64,000 nucleotides of DNA, taken from positions 21,380,474-21,444,473 of the forward strand of contig OZ020625.1 of assembly GCA_963971575.1 (NCBI GenBank), in the 5' to 3' direction. Within the stretch, counting starts at the first letter, position 1; each line of letters starts with the position of its first letter. Source of the stretch: Liopterus haemorrhoidalis. Lineage: Eukaryota > Arthropoda > Insecta > Coleoptera > Dytiscidae. The translations under genes were made by a program, and so were the position numbers. Below, in pieces: positions 52,871 through 64,000 of the stretch. The notes beneath the pieces are model-generated. The model did no database searches. It saw only the letters and a program-made list of their open reading frames with translations, and was not told the DNA's origin.

Positions 52871-53044
52871 CTCACGTTCTATGCCGATGACACTGTTTTA
52901 TATATTTCTGGAGCTAATTGGCAGCATGTAATTGATAGGACTTCTAAACAAATGACATTAATTAAAGATTGGTTAGATAATAACTATCTTACCTTAAATT
53001 ATAGCAAAACTAATTTTATAACCTTTTCTTGTAATAAAAAAAAA
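52871..53044 (+). pseudogene. LINE RT fragment (YADD), unit B, part 1
   Basis: LTFYADDTVLYISGANWQHV and LIKDWLDNNYLTLNYSKTNF as in unit A, cut at 53044 by family X5. It continues at 54117-54213 and, beyond the DD41D element, at 55573. Three insertions of different age split this one LINE fragment. Confidence 0.8.
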
Positions 53045-54116
53045 TTGATGTGAAGTGTGAATTTTCACACATTTCAGGGTTTTGCAGGTATTTAGTAAGT
53101 GAATGATGATTATTTGGGATGCCAAAACAAATTTTATGACAAAATATTTTTTTATGAATTTTAATTCGAATGCCTATTACCATTATTTAAGTTTTTAAAG
53201 ATGTGCAGTGTTTTTTTTTTATATATATCAAGGTTCATTAAGATTTTGAAAATTGCGCCTATGGCTTCCATTGGTTGTTTTTAGTCATAGCTCCTCCCCT
53301 TTGATTTCGTGTACATTCAAATATATAATTAAATTATAATTTCAACAATTTCCACTGGTTATTAAATTTACGCTATTAAAAATTAAATGCAACAATTGCC
53401 AAAATATAATTAAAATTTTGAAAAAATTATTTAAACAATATAAAAATGCAAAAAAAAAATAAAAAATAATATTGTCTCCTCACGTAGACTCGAACATGAG
53501 TTCGATTATGAATTCTTGGACAGAACGCAAGTATCTTAGCCACAGCACCAAGAAACAAGTTACTGTTTAGCGTATTATATAACTATAAGTTGTCAACATT
53601 ATTAGCAAAAAAACACAAAAAATGCTTTTTTTTCCAAAAACATAATCTGATCAAAAATTCCTGTTGAACTATTCCGGTTCACACCAATGTACATTACTTA
53701 GAATTTTTTCAGATTTTTAGTTTAAACCATCTGGGCTACAGGGTGTGGGACAAAATTTTTTTTTTGCACAATATTGGCAAAAATCTTTTCAAAATAATTT
53801 ATTTTGCAAAAATAAAAATTTGAGCGTTAATCCACGTACCAAGGGCTTTCATTTGATACCCTACTCAGAATTAAAAAAAAATATTTTTTTTTTCGATGAG
53901 CACATATTTGTTTATATTTTTTGGGGGATATGTTTTTTAGATGTTTTAGTATTTTTCCTATGTGCGGGTCAAAGAGTTGTATAAGCATGCCAAATTTCAA
54001 CTCTCTAGGTTTAGCCGTTTGGCTACAATTTTTACCGAACAGACAGACAGACAGACAGACAGACAGACGACAAAATGACGGTATAAGGGTTTTTTGGTCA
54101 TACCTACAAAACCCTA
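53045..54116 (+). mobile_element. Family X repeat, copy X5 (unit B only), full length
   Basis: Inserted in an A-run of the LINE fragment; unit A has TAATAAAAAATTATACCC at 22091. Starts TTGATGTGAAGTGTGAATT, ends CATACCTACAAAACCCT. Contains AGAC repeats (54041-54069), and a tRNA-like segment (53475-53555, minus). No coding capacity. It sets the family's limits precisely. Confidence 0.93.
53475..53555 (-). repeat. tRNA-like segment inside family X5
   Basis: Minus strand: GCTGTGGCTAAGATACTTGC (A-box-like TGGCTAAGATA) and, about 45-50 nt later, TGTTCGAGTCT (perfect B box GTTCGAGTC). Different in sequence from the other X copies. Adjacent to a T-rich stretch. Full cloverleaf not shown. Confidence 0.55.
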
Positions 54117-54213
54117 AAAAATTATACCCGAATATACTGAATATTATAATACATGAAAAAATATGCACGTTGCAAAACTGTAAATGTAACATCTCTATTA
54201 ACAGAAAGGAATA

Positions 54214-55570
54214 TACAGTGAATTTATTTTTGAATGCAACATATAATATGTCATTACCATGGATACAGTTTTTGACAGCAATATAAATCGTGTTCATTTT
54301 CATTTGCAACATAGAAAAAACCATATTTACTAGCAAAATAAAAATATTTTGTTGAAAATACAAATAAAAAAAAATTATAATAAATAAATAACTAATAAAA
54401 ACTTATAATAAATGTTCAAAAGTTTCTCCGTTTACTTGCATACAAAATGTTAAGCGATCATAAAAATGATTCAAAACATTCAGCAATTGCTCTTGAGGTA
54501 TATTGTTGGATGCTTGAACAATTTTGTTTTGTAGTTCAGCAACATTTCTAAGTTCTCCATTATATACTTTGGCCTTTAAATATCCCCAATAAAAAAAATC
54601 ATTGGGTGTCAAATCCGGAGATCTCGCTGGCCAATTCATCGACCCTCCTCTTCCAATCCAGCTATTTGGGAAAGTTCTATGTAAATATTCTTTAACTATT
54701 CTAGAATAATGGACTTGTGCGCCGTCATGTAGAAACAATACTTGTACATTAATATTCAGGTTTCGCAACGCAGCTAATATTTGGTTTTGCAAAAGGGCTA
54801 GATATTTTGCGGCATTAAGGTTACCGTCAATAAAAAAAGGCCCTATAATATTGGTTCCTATTATCCCTGCCCAAACATTTAATTTTTGCAGCCTTTGAGT
54901 TCAGGAGGAATGAAACAAATGTAAATTTTCTCGACTCCAGTACCTAAAATTTTGTCTGTGCACTTCACCATTTAGAGTAAACGTTGCTTCATCAGTAAAT
55001 AAAATTCTTTCAAAAAACATTTCAAAACAAAAATCCATACGTACTGCTGCGTCCCTTTCTAACAATTCTTGATGATTTTGAAATTTGTATGATCCAACCT
55101 TTTCTTTTTTTTAAGAAGTTAAAAACAGATCCAATACTGACATCAACGGTTTGTGCAATTGATCTTAAAGTATTTTGATTGTTTTCTTCCACTTGTAATA
55201 ATATTTCCAACTGCTTCTCTTCTGTAAGCACGTGGGATGTTGTTCTTTTTTTATTATGTTTTGACTTAAGACATCCTTCGCAATGAAATTTATTAACTAG
55301 TCTTGAAATTGTAGAGGGATTTGGTATTGGCCGATCTGGATAAGTTGCACTAAATATAACAGAAGTATAAAAGAAAATATACCAAGTTACCATCATTATT
55401 TTTTCTTCATCTGTATACATGTTGATTAATTTTTAAATCAGCAATGAGCAAAAGTATACACACTAATTGTCTATGTTGCAAATGAAAATGAACACGATTT
55501 ATATTGCTGTCAAAAATTGTATCCATGGTAATGACATAGTACATTTGCATTAAAAAATATATTCACTGTA
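54214..55570 (-). mobile_element. Second DD41D-type element (unit B)
   Basis: Same long inverted ends as 22193-23561 with TA flanks. Transposase remnants at 54403-55420 share the frame change and in-frame stop of unit A. Its N-terminus is further altered: MYTDEEKIMMVTWYIFFYT replaces MYTDEEKIMMVTWYNSQMS. Confidence 0.85.
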
Positions 55571-55589
55571 TAAGATATTTGGGTATTTA

Positions 55590-55799
55590 TATTGATTGCC
55601 ATTTAAAACAGAGAGTCGAACCGGAACCGAACCGTGTTAAAAACCACAGTTTTTAACTTCGAGTTGACTACGTGGTGATTTTATTTTATCTGATTGACTG
55701 ACTGAAGATGTGCATACTACCCATGTACGAAACGTTTCATATTTTATAAATTGACAAGAACATTTTAATAAACTGACGAATAAAAGAGAACCTACATTT

Positions 55800-55843
<44 letters not shown>

Positions 55844-55844
55844 A

Positions 55845-55881
<37 letters not shown>

Positions 55882-56158
55882 TAGGTTATTACCCGTCAAC
55901 AATGACGGATTTATAATATAAAAATTTCAATTGTTTGTATGTGTATTTGGTTTTATTTTTTATTTTTTAACGTATCTTAATTTCATCGCCGGTCAGCGAA
56001 TCACGGGACAGGATATCACCCGTTAGCCAATCACGGGAGAGGGTGTCACCTGTCAGCCAATCAAGAGACAGGGTGTCCCCAGTTAGACAATCATGAGAAC
56101 CTTAGGAAAAATTAACGTCATAATGTTACCGACACTACATACAGACACTTGTTAATTA
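55590..56158. repeat. TA runs and 33 bp tandem repeats (unit B)
   Basis: Counterpart of 23660-24100; the TA run is interrupted and about 50 bp longer (55803-55880). 33 bp units at 55985-56095. No gene. Confidence 0.65.
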
Positions 56159-57444
56159 CCAGGTCTACAAGTATGAAATGCGTTTTTTTTTTTTTTTAAA
56201 TAAAACACATTAAACTCAAACGAACAGTAAAAGTTTATTTATTCAAAGTATGCTCCATTAGAAGTTATACATTTTTCCATCTTTCAGGCAATTTGTGAAT
56301 ACCTCGCCAGTAGAACTCTTCCCATTTCCCCGCAAACCATTCATCTAGCCATTCTTTCACATTTTCATATGAACAAAAGTGCTGCTCGGCAAGTGCGTGA
56401 CCCATCGATGCGAACAAGTGGTAATATGAAGGGGTCAAGTCTGGTGAGTAAGCGGCATGGGGTAGCACTTCCCACTTGAGTGCCTCCAATGTGTTGCAAA
56501 CTGCTTTTGCCTTATGTGATGGACCGTTATCGTGAAGAAAGATTACCTTGTGCTGTCTTCTTTCGTATTCTGGTCGTTTTATGAGCAGCGAATGGTTCAA
56601 TTCGATCAGTTGTTGTTGGTAGCGTTGGGTATTAACTGTTTCACCAGGTGTTAACAATTCATAATAGACCACACCCTTTTGGTCCCACCAAGTACAGAGC
56701 ATTGTCTTTTTGCTAAAGCGATTCGGTCTTGCAGTTGATGTCGATGGTAAGCCTGGGTTCACCCATGATTTTTTGCGTTTGGGATTATCAAAATAAATCC
56801 TTTTTTCATCGCCAGTAATGATACGATGCAAAAAAGACTTTCTTTTGTATCGTGCAAGCAAAATTTCACAAGTGTTTTTGCGTTTTTCCATCTGCCTCTC
56901 ATTCAATGCATGTGGAACCCATCTGCCGACTTTCTGGATCTTACCCATCTCTCGTAGGCGATTGGAAACAGCTTGTTGACTAACGCCTAACTTCTCTGCT
57001 AGTTGTTTTTGTGATTGAATATCGTCTTCCTGTAGCAATGTTTCCAATTTTGTATCTTCATATTTTTTTGGAGGTTTTCCATGTTCTTTGTCTGTAAGAT
57101 CAAAGTCACCACTTTTGAAACGCCGAAACCATCGTTCACACGTATCTTGCGATGGATCATATTCACCAAAAGCTTCTCGAAGCAGTCGGTATGATTCAGC
57201 AGCAGTTTTTTTCAAATGAAAATAAAACAGTAGTACTGTCCGGAAATGCTCTTTATTTGGCACAAAATTTGACATTTTTAACAAAGTAAAACAAAACTAT
57301 ATGATCACTTTTCAAATTATAACCTATACGCATTTGACGCTTAATGATAACTTAACAAAACGCCACATGTGTTGAAACTTTGAACTATACACTCTGTGTG
57401 CGCGGCAAGTTTGAAAAAAATCCGCATTTCATACTTAGACCTGG
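56159..57444 (-). mobile_element. Mos1-like mariner, copy B2
   Basis: Ends CCAGGTCTACAAGTATGAAA and the shortened right end (ACTTAGACC), TA flanks, 1286 bp. Counterpart of 24101-25382, but with a much longer open frame. Confidence 0.93.
56265..57275 (-). pseudogene. Mos1-like transposase, open but catalytically dead
   Basis: ATG at 57275 (MSNFVPNKEHFRTVLLF) gives 336 aa, near the 345 of Mos1. HTH, WVPHALNERQ, ITGDEKRIYF (first aspartate present, usual W is R) and FLHDNGPSHKAKAV (second aspartate) are in one frame. The third-aspartate motif reads SPDLTPSYYHLF: the catalytic D (PSD) is Y, where the A copy has D. A one-base loss near 56275 replaces the last residues (RWKNV instead of RWEKCITSNGAYFE). 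It could still bind DNA. Confidence 0.9.
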
Positions 57445-57547
57445 TATATAGTTAGATTATTTATTCATGAACTTTCTAAGATGGGAAAACGATTCATTTT
57501 TACCCAGTACATTACATTTATATTGTTAAAACTAAAAATAATTTGAG

Positions 57548-57990
57548 ATGTTAATTTATGCCTACGAAACCCAAGACATTTATGTATGTAATTATATTCG
57601 TAGATTTTTAGAGAATAAATCTGCAAAATATTGTTCATATCGGTCAAAGGATATGAGTATCTTAAGTTTCTTTTTTATGCTTACGAAATCTTACATATTT
57701 TTATATATAATTATATTCGTAGATTCTCAGAAAATAAATCTGCAAAATATTATTCATATCGGTTAAAGGATATAGGCGTGTCTAGAGTTTCCCTTTTATG
57801 CCTACGAAACCCTAAACATTTCTAGATATAATTATATTCGCAGATTCTTAGAGAATAAATTTGCAAAATATTATTCATATCGGTTAAAGGATATAGGGGT
57901 GTCTGAGTCCATTTATGCCTACGAAACCCTAAACATTTCTATATTTAATTATATTCGTAGATTCCTAGAGAATAAATCTGCAAAATACCT
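57548..57990. repeat. Minisatellite of about 115-140 bp units (unit B)
   Basis: Four units as at 25486-25950, with small indels. The downstream segment (57991-58085) continues to TTGCTAATTATATATG, the empty site of the A-specific M1 MITE. Confidence 0.85.
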
Positions 57991-58391
57991 GTCAATCAGG
58001 AGACTTCAAGAGTCCCCAGTAAGCCAATCACGAGAACCTTAGGAAAAAATAACGTCACAATGTTACCCAGATCACATACATACACTTGCTAATTATATAT
58101 GTACGATTAGGAAATATTGAAAGGAAAATATTAAAAAAAACATGATAACTGAAATATGCAAAATATGCAAAGTATGCAAAACAAAACTACTGTCAAAATA
58201 GAACAATTTTTTTGATTCGAAGATATTTGAAAATCATTTGAGTGCACATCAAGCTTCAGAATATGCAAACGCATATTTTCCTAGTTGTCTTCACTTGCCT
58301 GCGGCTCGTGTTGACTTTCCACTCACACAAAAATATGATATTTTACGGAATATTATATAAATTACTACTTTTTCACTAATTTTCTTTTTAG

Positions 58392-58708
58392 AACATACTA
58401 AAAAGGCTATGTATCTTATAAATTTGAAGAAAAAGTATAATCTGGCAGTTACATTGTTTAACACGTTCCTAGCGTTTCCATTTCTAACTGGTGCGATAGG
58501 ACGTACTGCAGTAAATATAGGAAGCCGAATAAGAAGACAACTGAAAGGAATGGCCAAAATTGTATGCTGCGGTAGTCGTAGTGTTGTAAAACGGACTTCC
58601 AAGGAACTTGATTCTATAATCAAAGATTTAAGGCGAGTGGGATTAATATTTAGATCCAGAAAAAAACCCAAGCTCAAACCAATATCTGATACCAGATCCA
58701 GAAACTGA
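58392..58708 (+). CDS. Secreted-protein gene, terminal exon (unit B)
   Basis: AG acceptor at 58390-58391 with the same pyrimidine tract as unit A. Starts AA, completing a Glu codon after exon 1; then HTKKAMYLINLKKKYNLAV, FLAFPFLTGAIGRTAVNIG, KIVCCGSRSVVKR, KDLRRVGLIFRSRKKPKL, and stop at 58708. Same length as A (105 codons). The first 12 residues are unrelated to A; thereafter 24 replacements and one silent change in 95 codons, many adding Arg or Lys. The CC pair and basic tail are conserved. Secreted, function unknown. Confidence 0.6.
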
Positions 58709-58799
58709 AACACGACGGAAACAATGAAGAAAATAATGGAACTGAGGCAAACGAAAATGAAAATAGTAATTTTAATTTCTCCTTCTCTTCTTGGGAATT

Positions 58800-59784
58800 A
58801 TCACTCAGCTTGGCCTGTATCCTCACTCATAAAGTCCATTGGGATAGACTGTACTAGTTTTCTACAAACTTCTGCCGGTATATTATTCCACTCTTCTTGA
58901 AGTTTCGTTTTAAAATCATTTTTATTAGAAAATTTGTTTTTATCCGAACTTTTAATTCTCACCATAAATTTTCAATTGGATTGAGATCAGGCGATTGTGG
59001 CGGTGTTTTGAGTAATTTTGGTGAATTGTATAACAGCCAATCCTTTACAATAAGCGCAGTATGTTTGGGATCGTCATCTTGTTAGAAATAATAAACTGGT
59101 GGCATATCTAATTTTGCTGCAGTAGCCGTAAGATTATTTTTCAAGATGCTATTTTCTAATTTTGATGCAGTAGCCGTTTGAGCTCATAGCACCCCACAAC
59201 ATAACTGATCCGCCTCCGTGTTTTACTGTCGGAACAGTATTAATTTTTTTAAATTCTGTATTGGGCTTCCGCCAAACAATTTGTCTGCCGTCCGACCCAA
59301 AAAATTTAATTTTCGTCTCGTCAGAAAAAATAACTTTATTCCAGAAGCTAATTGGTTTGTTTACATACATTTTTGCAAATTCTAAGCGTTTCTTTTTATT
59401 CGTTTTTGAAATCAATGGTTTCTTGCGTGCAATTCGACCATTGTAGTTATTTTTTCGGAGTACTCGGCGGACTGTTTCTACTGAAATTTGTTTATTTAAT
59501 CTTTGTGACAATTCTGACGTTAACTGGGGTACACTAATTTTAGGATCTTGCTTGATTTTTCGCAAAATAAATCTTTCATCCACAGTTGATAACAATTGTT
59601 TTCTGCCTCTGCCCGTTTTGTTTTGGATTGTACCTTCATATTTAAATTTATTTATTATTTTTTGAATTGTGGTATGTCTTCGGTTTACTATATCACCTAT
59701 TTCACGCATTGTATGACCCCGGGCGTATAATTTAACTATTAGTTTTCGTGTAAATTCGTCAGTCTGTTTACGTTTATTTTCCAT
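58800..59784 (-). pseudogene. Tc1-type transposase (DD34E), decayed, unit B
   Basis: 211-residue N-terminal frame from 59784 is open (CGA, not TGA, in VRRVLRK), covering both HTH motifs, VIFSDETKIKFFGSDG and HGGGSVMLWGAMSSNG. A deletion around 59150-59180 then removes the link to the C-terminal block ([26 protein letters not shown]). The region upstream of the ATG is replaced by a T18 tract at about 59803-59821, unlike unit A. Confidence 0.85.
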
Positions 59785-60116
59785 TATAATAAAAACAAAA
59801 TCACGTTTTTTTTTTTTTTTTAAATCAAACGAAATTAACTAGTACGCTCAATCTTGTGTCAAAAAAAATATATTTTTTTAGTTTTCCTTAAATTTTTTTT
59901 TTTATAATATCTGTCTAATTTTTTAATACGAAACTAAGAGAAAAATTTCATTTTTTATGCTGTCTATTTAAAATATCATCTTCGGGTGGTACTGCTGAAA
60001 TGGCACCTTTCAAAACATTTGACAATTCATATTTGACATTAAATTATATGTGAATTTATTTTTTTAATTGAAAAGTATTTTTATACAACCAAAATAAGAA
60101 CATAACATCAGAAAAT

Positions 60117-60437
60117 ATGCATAACAGACAACAATTAGATAAATATACAAAAAAACACATATATAAGGCTTATGGAAAACTTTTAGAAAAAAATGGAACA
60201 AAACTAAAAAGAAGCGAAATTATAGACCTTGTGGCAGATATTTTTTCAGTAAATTTTGGTGTCCTTTTTGTTGTGAAATATAAAATAAATTACCCATTTC
60301 AATTTCTTTAGATTTCTGAAGGAGAATTAAGAAAAATTGGGAGTCTAAATTTGTTTCCTTATTATTCCCTCTTCACATGTATAATATTATATTATATTAA
60401 AATATCTATACCAATTATATTATTATTGTATATTAAA
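60117..60437 (+). CDS. Small two-exon candidate gene, unrecognised (unit B)
   Basis: Same model as 28487: ATG at 60117, donor GTAAAT at 60249, acceptor TTTCTTTAG ending 60311, exon 2 ISEGELRKIGSLNLF. The alternative donor seen in A (GTAAGA) reads TTAAGA here, supporting exon 2 running on. One replacement (V to L) between units and one intron indel-like change. Function unknown. Confidence 0.4.
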
Positions 60438-60959
60438 TACAAAATAAAATGATAAATTATTATTATATGATATGTATTTTTGTTTTTTATATTTTATCAC
60501 GATATTTCATTTGACATGTCAATCACAATTTTTACATGTCAATTTAGTCACAAATTATAAAACAAGGAAGATAGCGGACTCCCACGTTACGGCTTTGGAC
60601 AGCGATAGTTGCGACATTCGTGGTTGTAATATGAACTAGGATTAGATAGTATGCAACCCGCAGTGCACACAAATATATTTTTATATTTTAAATTGCTATT
60701 GGCATCTGACACTACCGATAGAGGCGCTACTGCATTCACATCATGGCTGACTTTGGTAGGATATTTTTGACAGGTTCAATGGTAAATTCATGTGATATTT
60801 ATTGAAACACACGGGAACACACTCTAAAATGGTCTTTAACTGTCTTTCCACTTCTAAGAACATATTCCCATGCTTGTCACAAACTCGACTATCCTACAAA
60901 CGTCAGTTTCTCAAAATCTCACTAGAGGCGCTTCAGTTATTGTCAGTTGACAATGATCA

Positions 60960-61011
60960 TTAATTTTCTACCAAAATTGAAAAATATAATGTAATTTTGG
61001 TAGAAAATTAA
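60960..61011. repeat. Perfect 19 bp stem hairpin (unit B)
   Basis: Identical to 29330-29381. The surrounding 60460-61650 has no recognisable gene; it carries about 35 bp (near 61365-61400) not in unit A. Confidence 0.8.
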
Positions 61012-61654
61012 AGATTGTCTTGAACCGAAAATTATGATTAATTTATTTACAACTCTCATAATTAATTTCCTAAAATTAAAATTAATTACAATTGTTAAAA
61101 GTTAATACTTCAGTAAGCATTAAGTTTTATTATTTTATTTGCAAGCAAGCATATGAAATAAATAAACAAGTATTTATTTTTTACTTTTATATTTACTTTT
61201 ATTGTACATATTAAATTTAGTCTGTGCCATTTTTTTCATTACACTATTTATATTTCTTTTGCATTTTCCATTTAAAATATTATTAATTACACTACACCAT
61301 TTGAAAATAAAAAATGTGGTGCTAATATTTAAAATTTCTTATAAAATTCATCACTGTCACAATCACAATTTACTGTCACCTATCGTTACAACGTCAAAAA
61401 CAATCGCCGCAAATTGCCGATAATGAAGTGTTCTCAAAATGTTGGTTAAAAAAAAAAACGCTTTTAGCGCTGTCGGTGGATGGAATATAACTTAAAACCG
61501 TTTCAAGGCCGTGTATATGAGTTTCATACCCCTGAATTTAGTAATAACCTCAATATGATGAAAGTTAACTATACTTTTAAAAGCCAGATTTACAAGTTCA
61601 CATGATTCTACAAAAGTCTATTTACACCACAACAGTCACTAAAGTAACCAGATC

Positions 61655-62992
61655 TATGGTCTATTTCAAAGTAGAAAAATGTGTGTAAGAAGATAGGAGC
61701 TGTTTGTCCTTGCTTCGGATTGGTTTAGATCGTCATGCCTATTACACTGTAAAAATATTGTTTTTAGTCCAAGTTGACAGATGTTCAGTGTCGTACATTG
61801 GAAATATAAGCTGTTCACTTTTGTAAGAACAAACTAAGAGGTAATTTTGTTTTCAATAGTTTGCACCTTTGAAGCTGTATATCATGTTGGTATTAAAAAA
61901 TGTCATTTTTTAAAATGTCGATCCATTTGACATATGTAATAATGAAAAATGATATTTTTATTATAATGATCATAACCTTATCAACCTAAAGTCGGTTTTA
62001 CAGTGTAAGGAATATTTTTAATTGACATTTAAAGTCAGTAACACACCATAAAAGTAACCAAAATAACCAGATCTAGGGTCTATTTCAAAGTAGAAAAATG
62101 TGTGTAAGAAGATAGGAGCTGTTTGTCCTTGCTTCGGATTGGTTTAGATCGTCATCCCTATTACACTGTAAAAATATTGTTTTTAGTCCAAGTTGACAGA
62201 TGTTCAGTGTCGTACATTGGAAATATATATTATTTATATTATTTAATTTTTCTCATATATTTTGTTATTATTTACATATTTAGACTTTTATTTATATTCT
62301 TGGCGTAGATTTTATGGAGAATTTTCTCCATGTAATTTGTTTTTACGTAATTATACAATTTTAGGTTATCTGACATAAAAATATTTTTTGACACTTGACA
62401 TTTAACAGATCAAGAGAGAGGACTAATGTGAGGCCAAAAGACAGCCCAGCTGATTGTGCCCAAAGAAGGAGTTATTGATATAATTTTTAGACCTTCATAT
62501 ATACATATATTTTTAATTTTTATTTACAATAATTATTTAAATACGAAACTTTAGCTCTGAAGATATATTGTTTGTTTTATTGCTTTGTTTAAACTCTTTT
62601 AGCCAAATCTCTCTTTTTATATATAGTACATAATTTTTAAAATTAATATTTTTTTAACTTTTTCAAATTTCACATTAAACTGAATTTATTTCGTATAAAT
62701 AACGTAAGTGTATTTATCTGCCTTGTTTATTTCAATATCTTATTAACCTTTTTTATATTAAAAAAAAACACTTTCTAACCCAGTTGCTACGCCCATGCCC
62801 TAGTTGTAACTTATTTTAAATGTACCGCTATACTGTATTTGATCAGTGTAAATCGTACTCGGTTCGCAGCGCTATCTACTTTTTTCTACTTTGAAATAGA
62901 CCATAGTGTGTTCTTACAAAAGTGAACAGCTTATATATATTATTTATATTATTTAATTTTTCTCATATATTTTGTTATTATTTACATATTTA
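61655..62992. mobile_element. Nested M4/M1/M4 block (unit B)
   Basis: Same nesting as in unit A: outer M4 from about 61655, M1-type element 61807-62933, inner M4 about 62075-62903. The inner copy is uninterrupted because the ~570 bp of 30716-31285 are absent. A 14 bp palindrome centre (GGAGAATTTTCTCC near 62316) is inverted relative to unit A (GGAGAAAATTCTCC). Confidence 0.65.
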
Positions 62993-64000
62993 GGGCCGGT
63001 TTCTGGAACATTTTTTTATTGACACGATATCGCCTCAATAGTTATCGATACAATAAACCTTATCGAGTCGATAACTTTTTGACGGTTTCTCGATACTCAT
63101 CTGACATGTTTATTGTATCCAATAACTTAAAGTCACTGGATTATACAAAGTACCGCAACGGCGGCCATGCTGGGGTTAAAAATGTCGCCAACACAAATGA
63201 TGTTCAGTGATTCCAACATTACAAAAATAAGAAACTAGTTTTTATTTTAAACATTGTAATCACGATTTTTTTAATCAAAGATGCACTATAACAAAATTAA
63301 ATTAAAATTAAATTAAATTAAATATTCAACCCGCTGACAAAGAAGGTTATTAAATGAGAGCGAGAGAGGGAGATGTGACAGCGCAGACGTAAACTTAAGA
63401 ACGTAAAAATTGCTGCTTTAGTTTGCTTAATAGGGGAAGCAATGTTGCCAATCAAACCCTGGGGTCTGTCGGCTTCTTCAAAGGCTTGCGGTACTTTGTG
63501 TAATCCAGTGACTTTACAATAACTATTGTAGCGATATGTATGCATTTAAATTCACACAGCCAAAATATTTACAAAATCTCTTGTCATTTATGTGATTAAT
63601 TGTTCACAAATGACAATAGTCAATGTCAGTGTCAAAAATAATTTACAAAAATATATATTTTTAACAATTAGTTTAAAAATAGATTGTTAAAAAATGGCAG
63701 AAAAAATGTGTAAAAATTTCACATGAAAAATTTGCAAAAGACATTCTTTTTTATTTTCAAAATTTCCTCATTATTTTCCGGCATATGAAATAAACTGCGG
63801 TCTCAAAAGAGCAATTCGATGTATTACTTTTTTAACAATTTTGCAAACTGTACTTTTATGTACATGCACAGCATCACCAACTAGCATTTGAAAAGCCCCT
63901 GTTTCCAGAAATCTCAAAGCAATTAAAATTTGAAGCTGTGCCGAAATAGATTTACTTCTTTGGGCCATGGGTTCTAAATCACCTCCAATTAGACAGCATA
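62993..64000 (-). mobile_element. PIF-Harbinger element (unit B), cut by window end
   Basis: Left end GGGCCGGTTTCTGGAA after TTA (62990-62992). Interior as in unit A but without the M2 MITE at the place matching 32628. The transposase N-terminal frame (63771-64000, minus) is visible up to LEPMAQRSKSISAQLQ. Continues beyond the window. Confidence 0.9.
63771..64000 (-). pseudogene. Harbinger transposase fragment (unit B, partial)
   Basis: Encodes LQILIALRFLETGAFQMLVG, DAVHVHKSTVCKIVKKVIHR and ends LRPQFISYAGK at the same stop as 33063. Upstream part is beyond the window. The DDE domain is again absent. Confidence 0.8.

Larger units (their letters stand above)
40637..64000 (+). repeat. Segmental duplication unit B
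   Basis: Second copy of the block starting at 8945, in the same orientation. Base differences are few per hundred. B-specific insertions: family X at 49149-50078 and 53045-54116. B lacks the hAT (19855-21034), the MITEs (26047-26344, 32628-33033) and about 570 bp of 30716-31285. It ends at the window edge within the Harbinger transposase. Confidence 0.85.

Overview
The window looks like an insect (at least arthropod) nuclear genome, AT-rich and almost wholly built of transposable elements. The families present (Tc1/mariner incl. Mos1-like and DD41D, PIF-Harbinger, hAT, piggyBac-like, Penelope-like with GIY-YIG nuclease, restriction-like-endonuclease LINEs, CR1/Jockey-type LINE tails) and spliceosomal GT-AG exons exclude a prokaryote. 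The insect order cannot be fixed from sequence alone.

Layout. 1-8944: MITEs, a decayed DD41D mariner, one candidate host exon (minus, 2238-2416), three members of a ~1 kb repeat here called family X, and truncated RLE-LINEs abutting long TTA microsatellites. 8945 to about 33300 (unit A) is repeated in the same orientation as 40637-64000 (unit B, cut by the window end), with a period near 31.6 kb. Between them, 34377-39506 is a large palindrome of two head-to-head Penelope-like elements, followed by a CR1-like LINE tail. Units A and B share nearly all TEs including their disabling mutations, but differ by several clean insertions (hAT, two family X copies, two MITEs), which define empty and filled sites. 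They are either a recent tandem segmental duplication or two haplotypes joined in assembly.

The most interesting non-TE signal is a two-exon secreted-protein gene in each unit (19370-19712 + 26652-26968 in A; 51682-51931 + 58392-58708 in B). Exon phases match, the signal-peptide exon is conserved, introns and 3' flanks are nearly identical, yet the mature-protein part is hypervariable: in the aligned 3' exon I count 24 amino-acid replacements against one silent codon change. That is the signature of a diversifying secreted (effector-like) gene, or of conversion from an unseen paralogue. A second small two-exon candidate gene (28487 / 60117) is almost unchanged between units.

Other highlights: family X repeats each carry a tRNA-like segment in their middle, of several different types; a Harbinger element whose TTA target duplication is proven by a paralogous empty site inside the window; two elements mutually nested in each other; a snap-back inversion inside a repeated arthropod gene; and intact DD41D transposase ORFs in both units. 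No rRNA, CRISPR or prokaryotic features are present.
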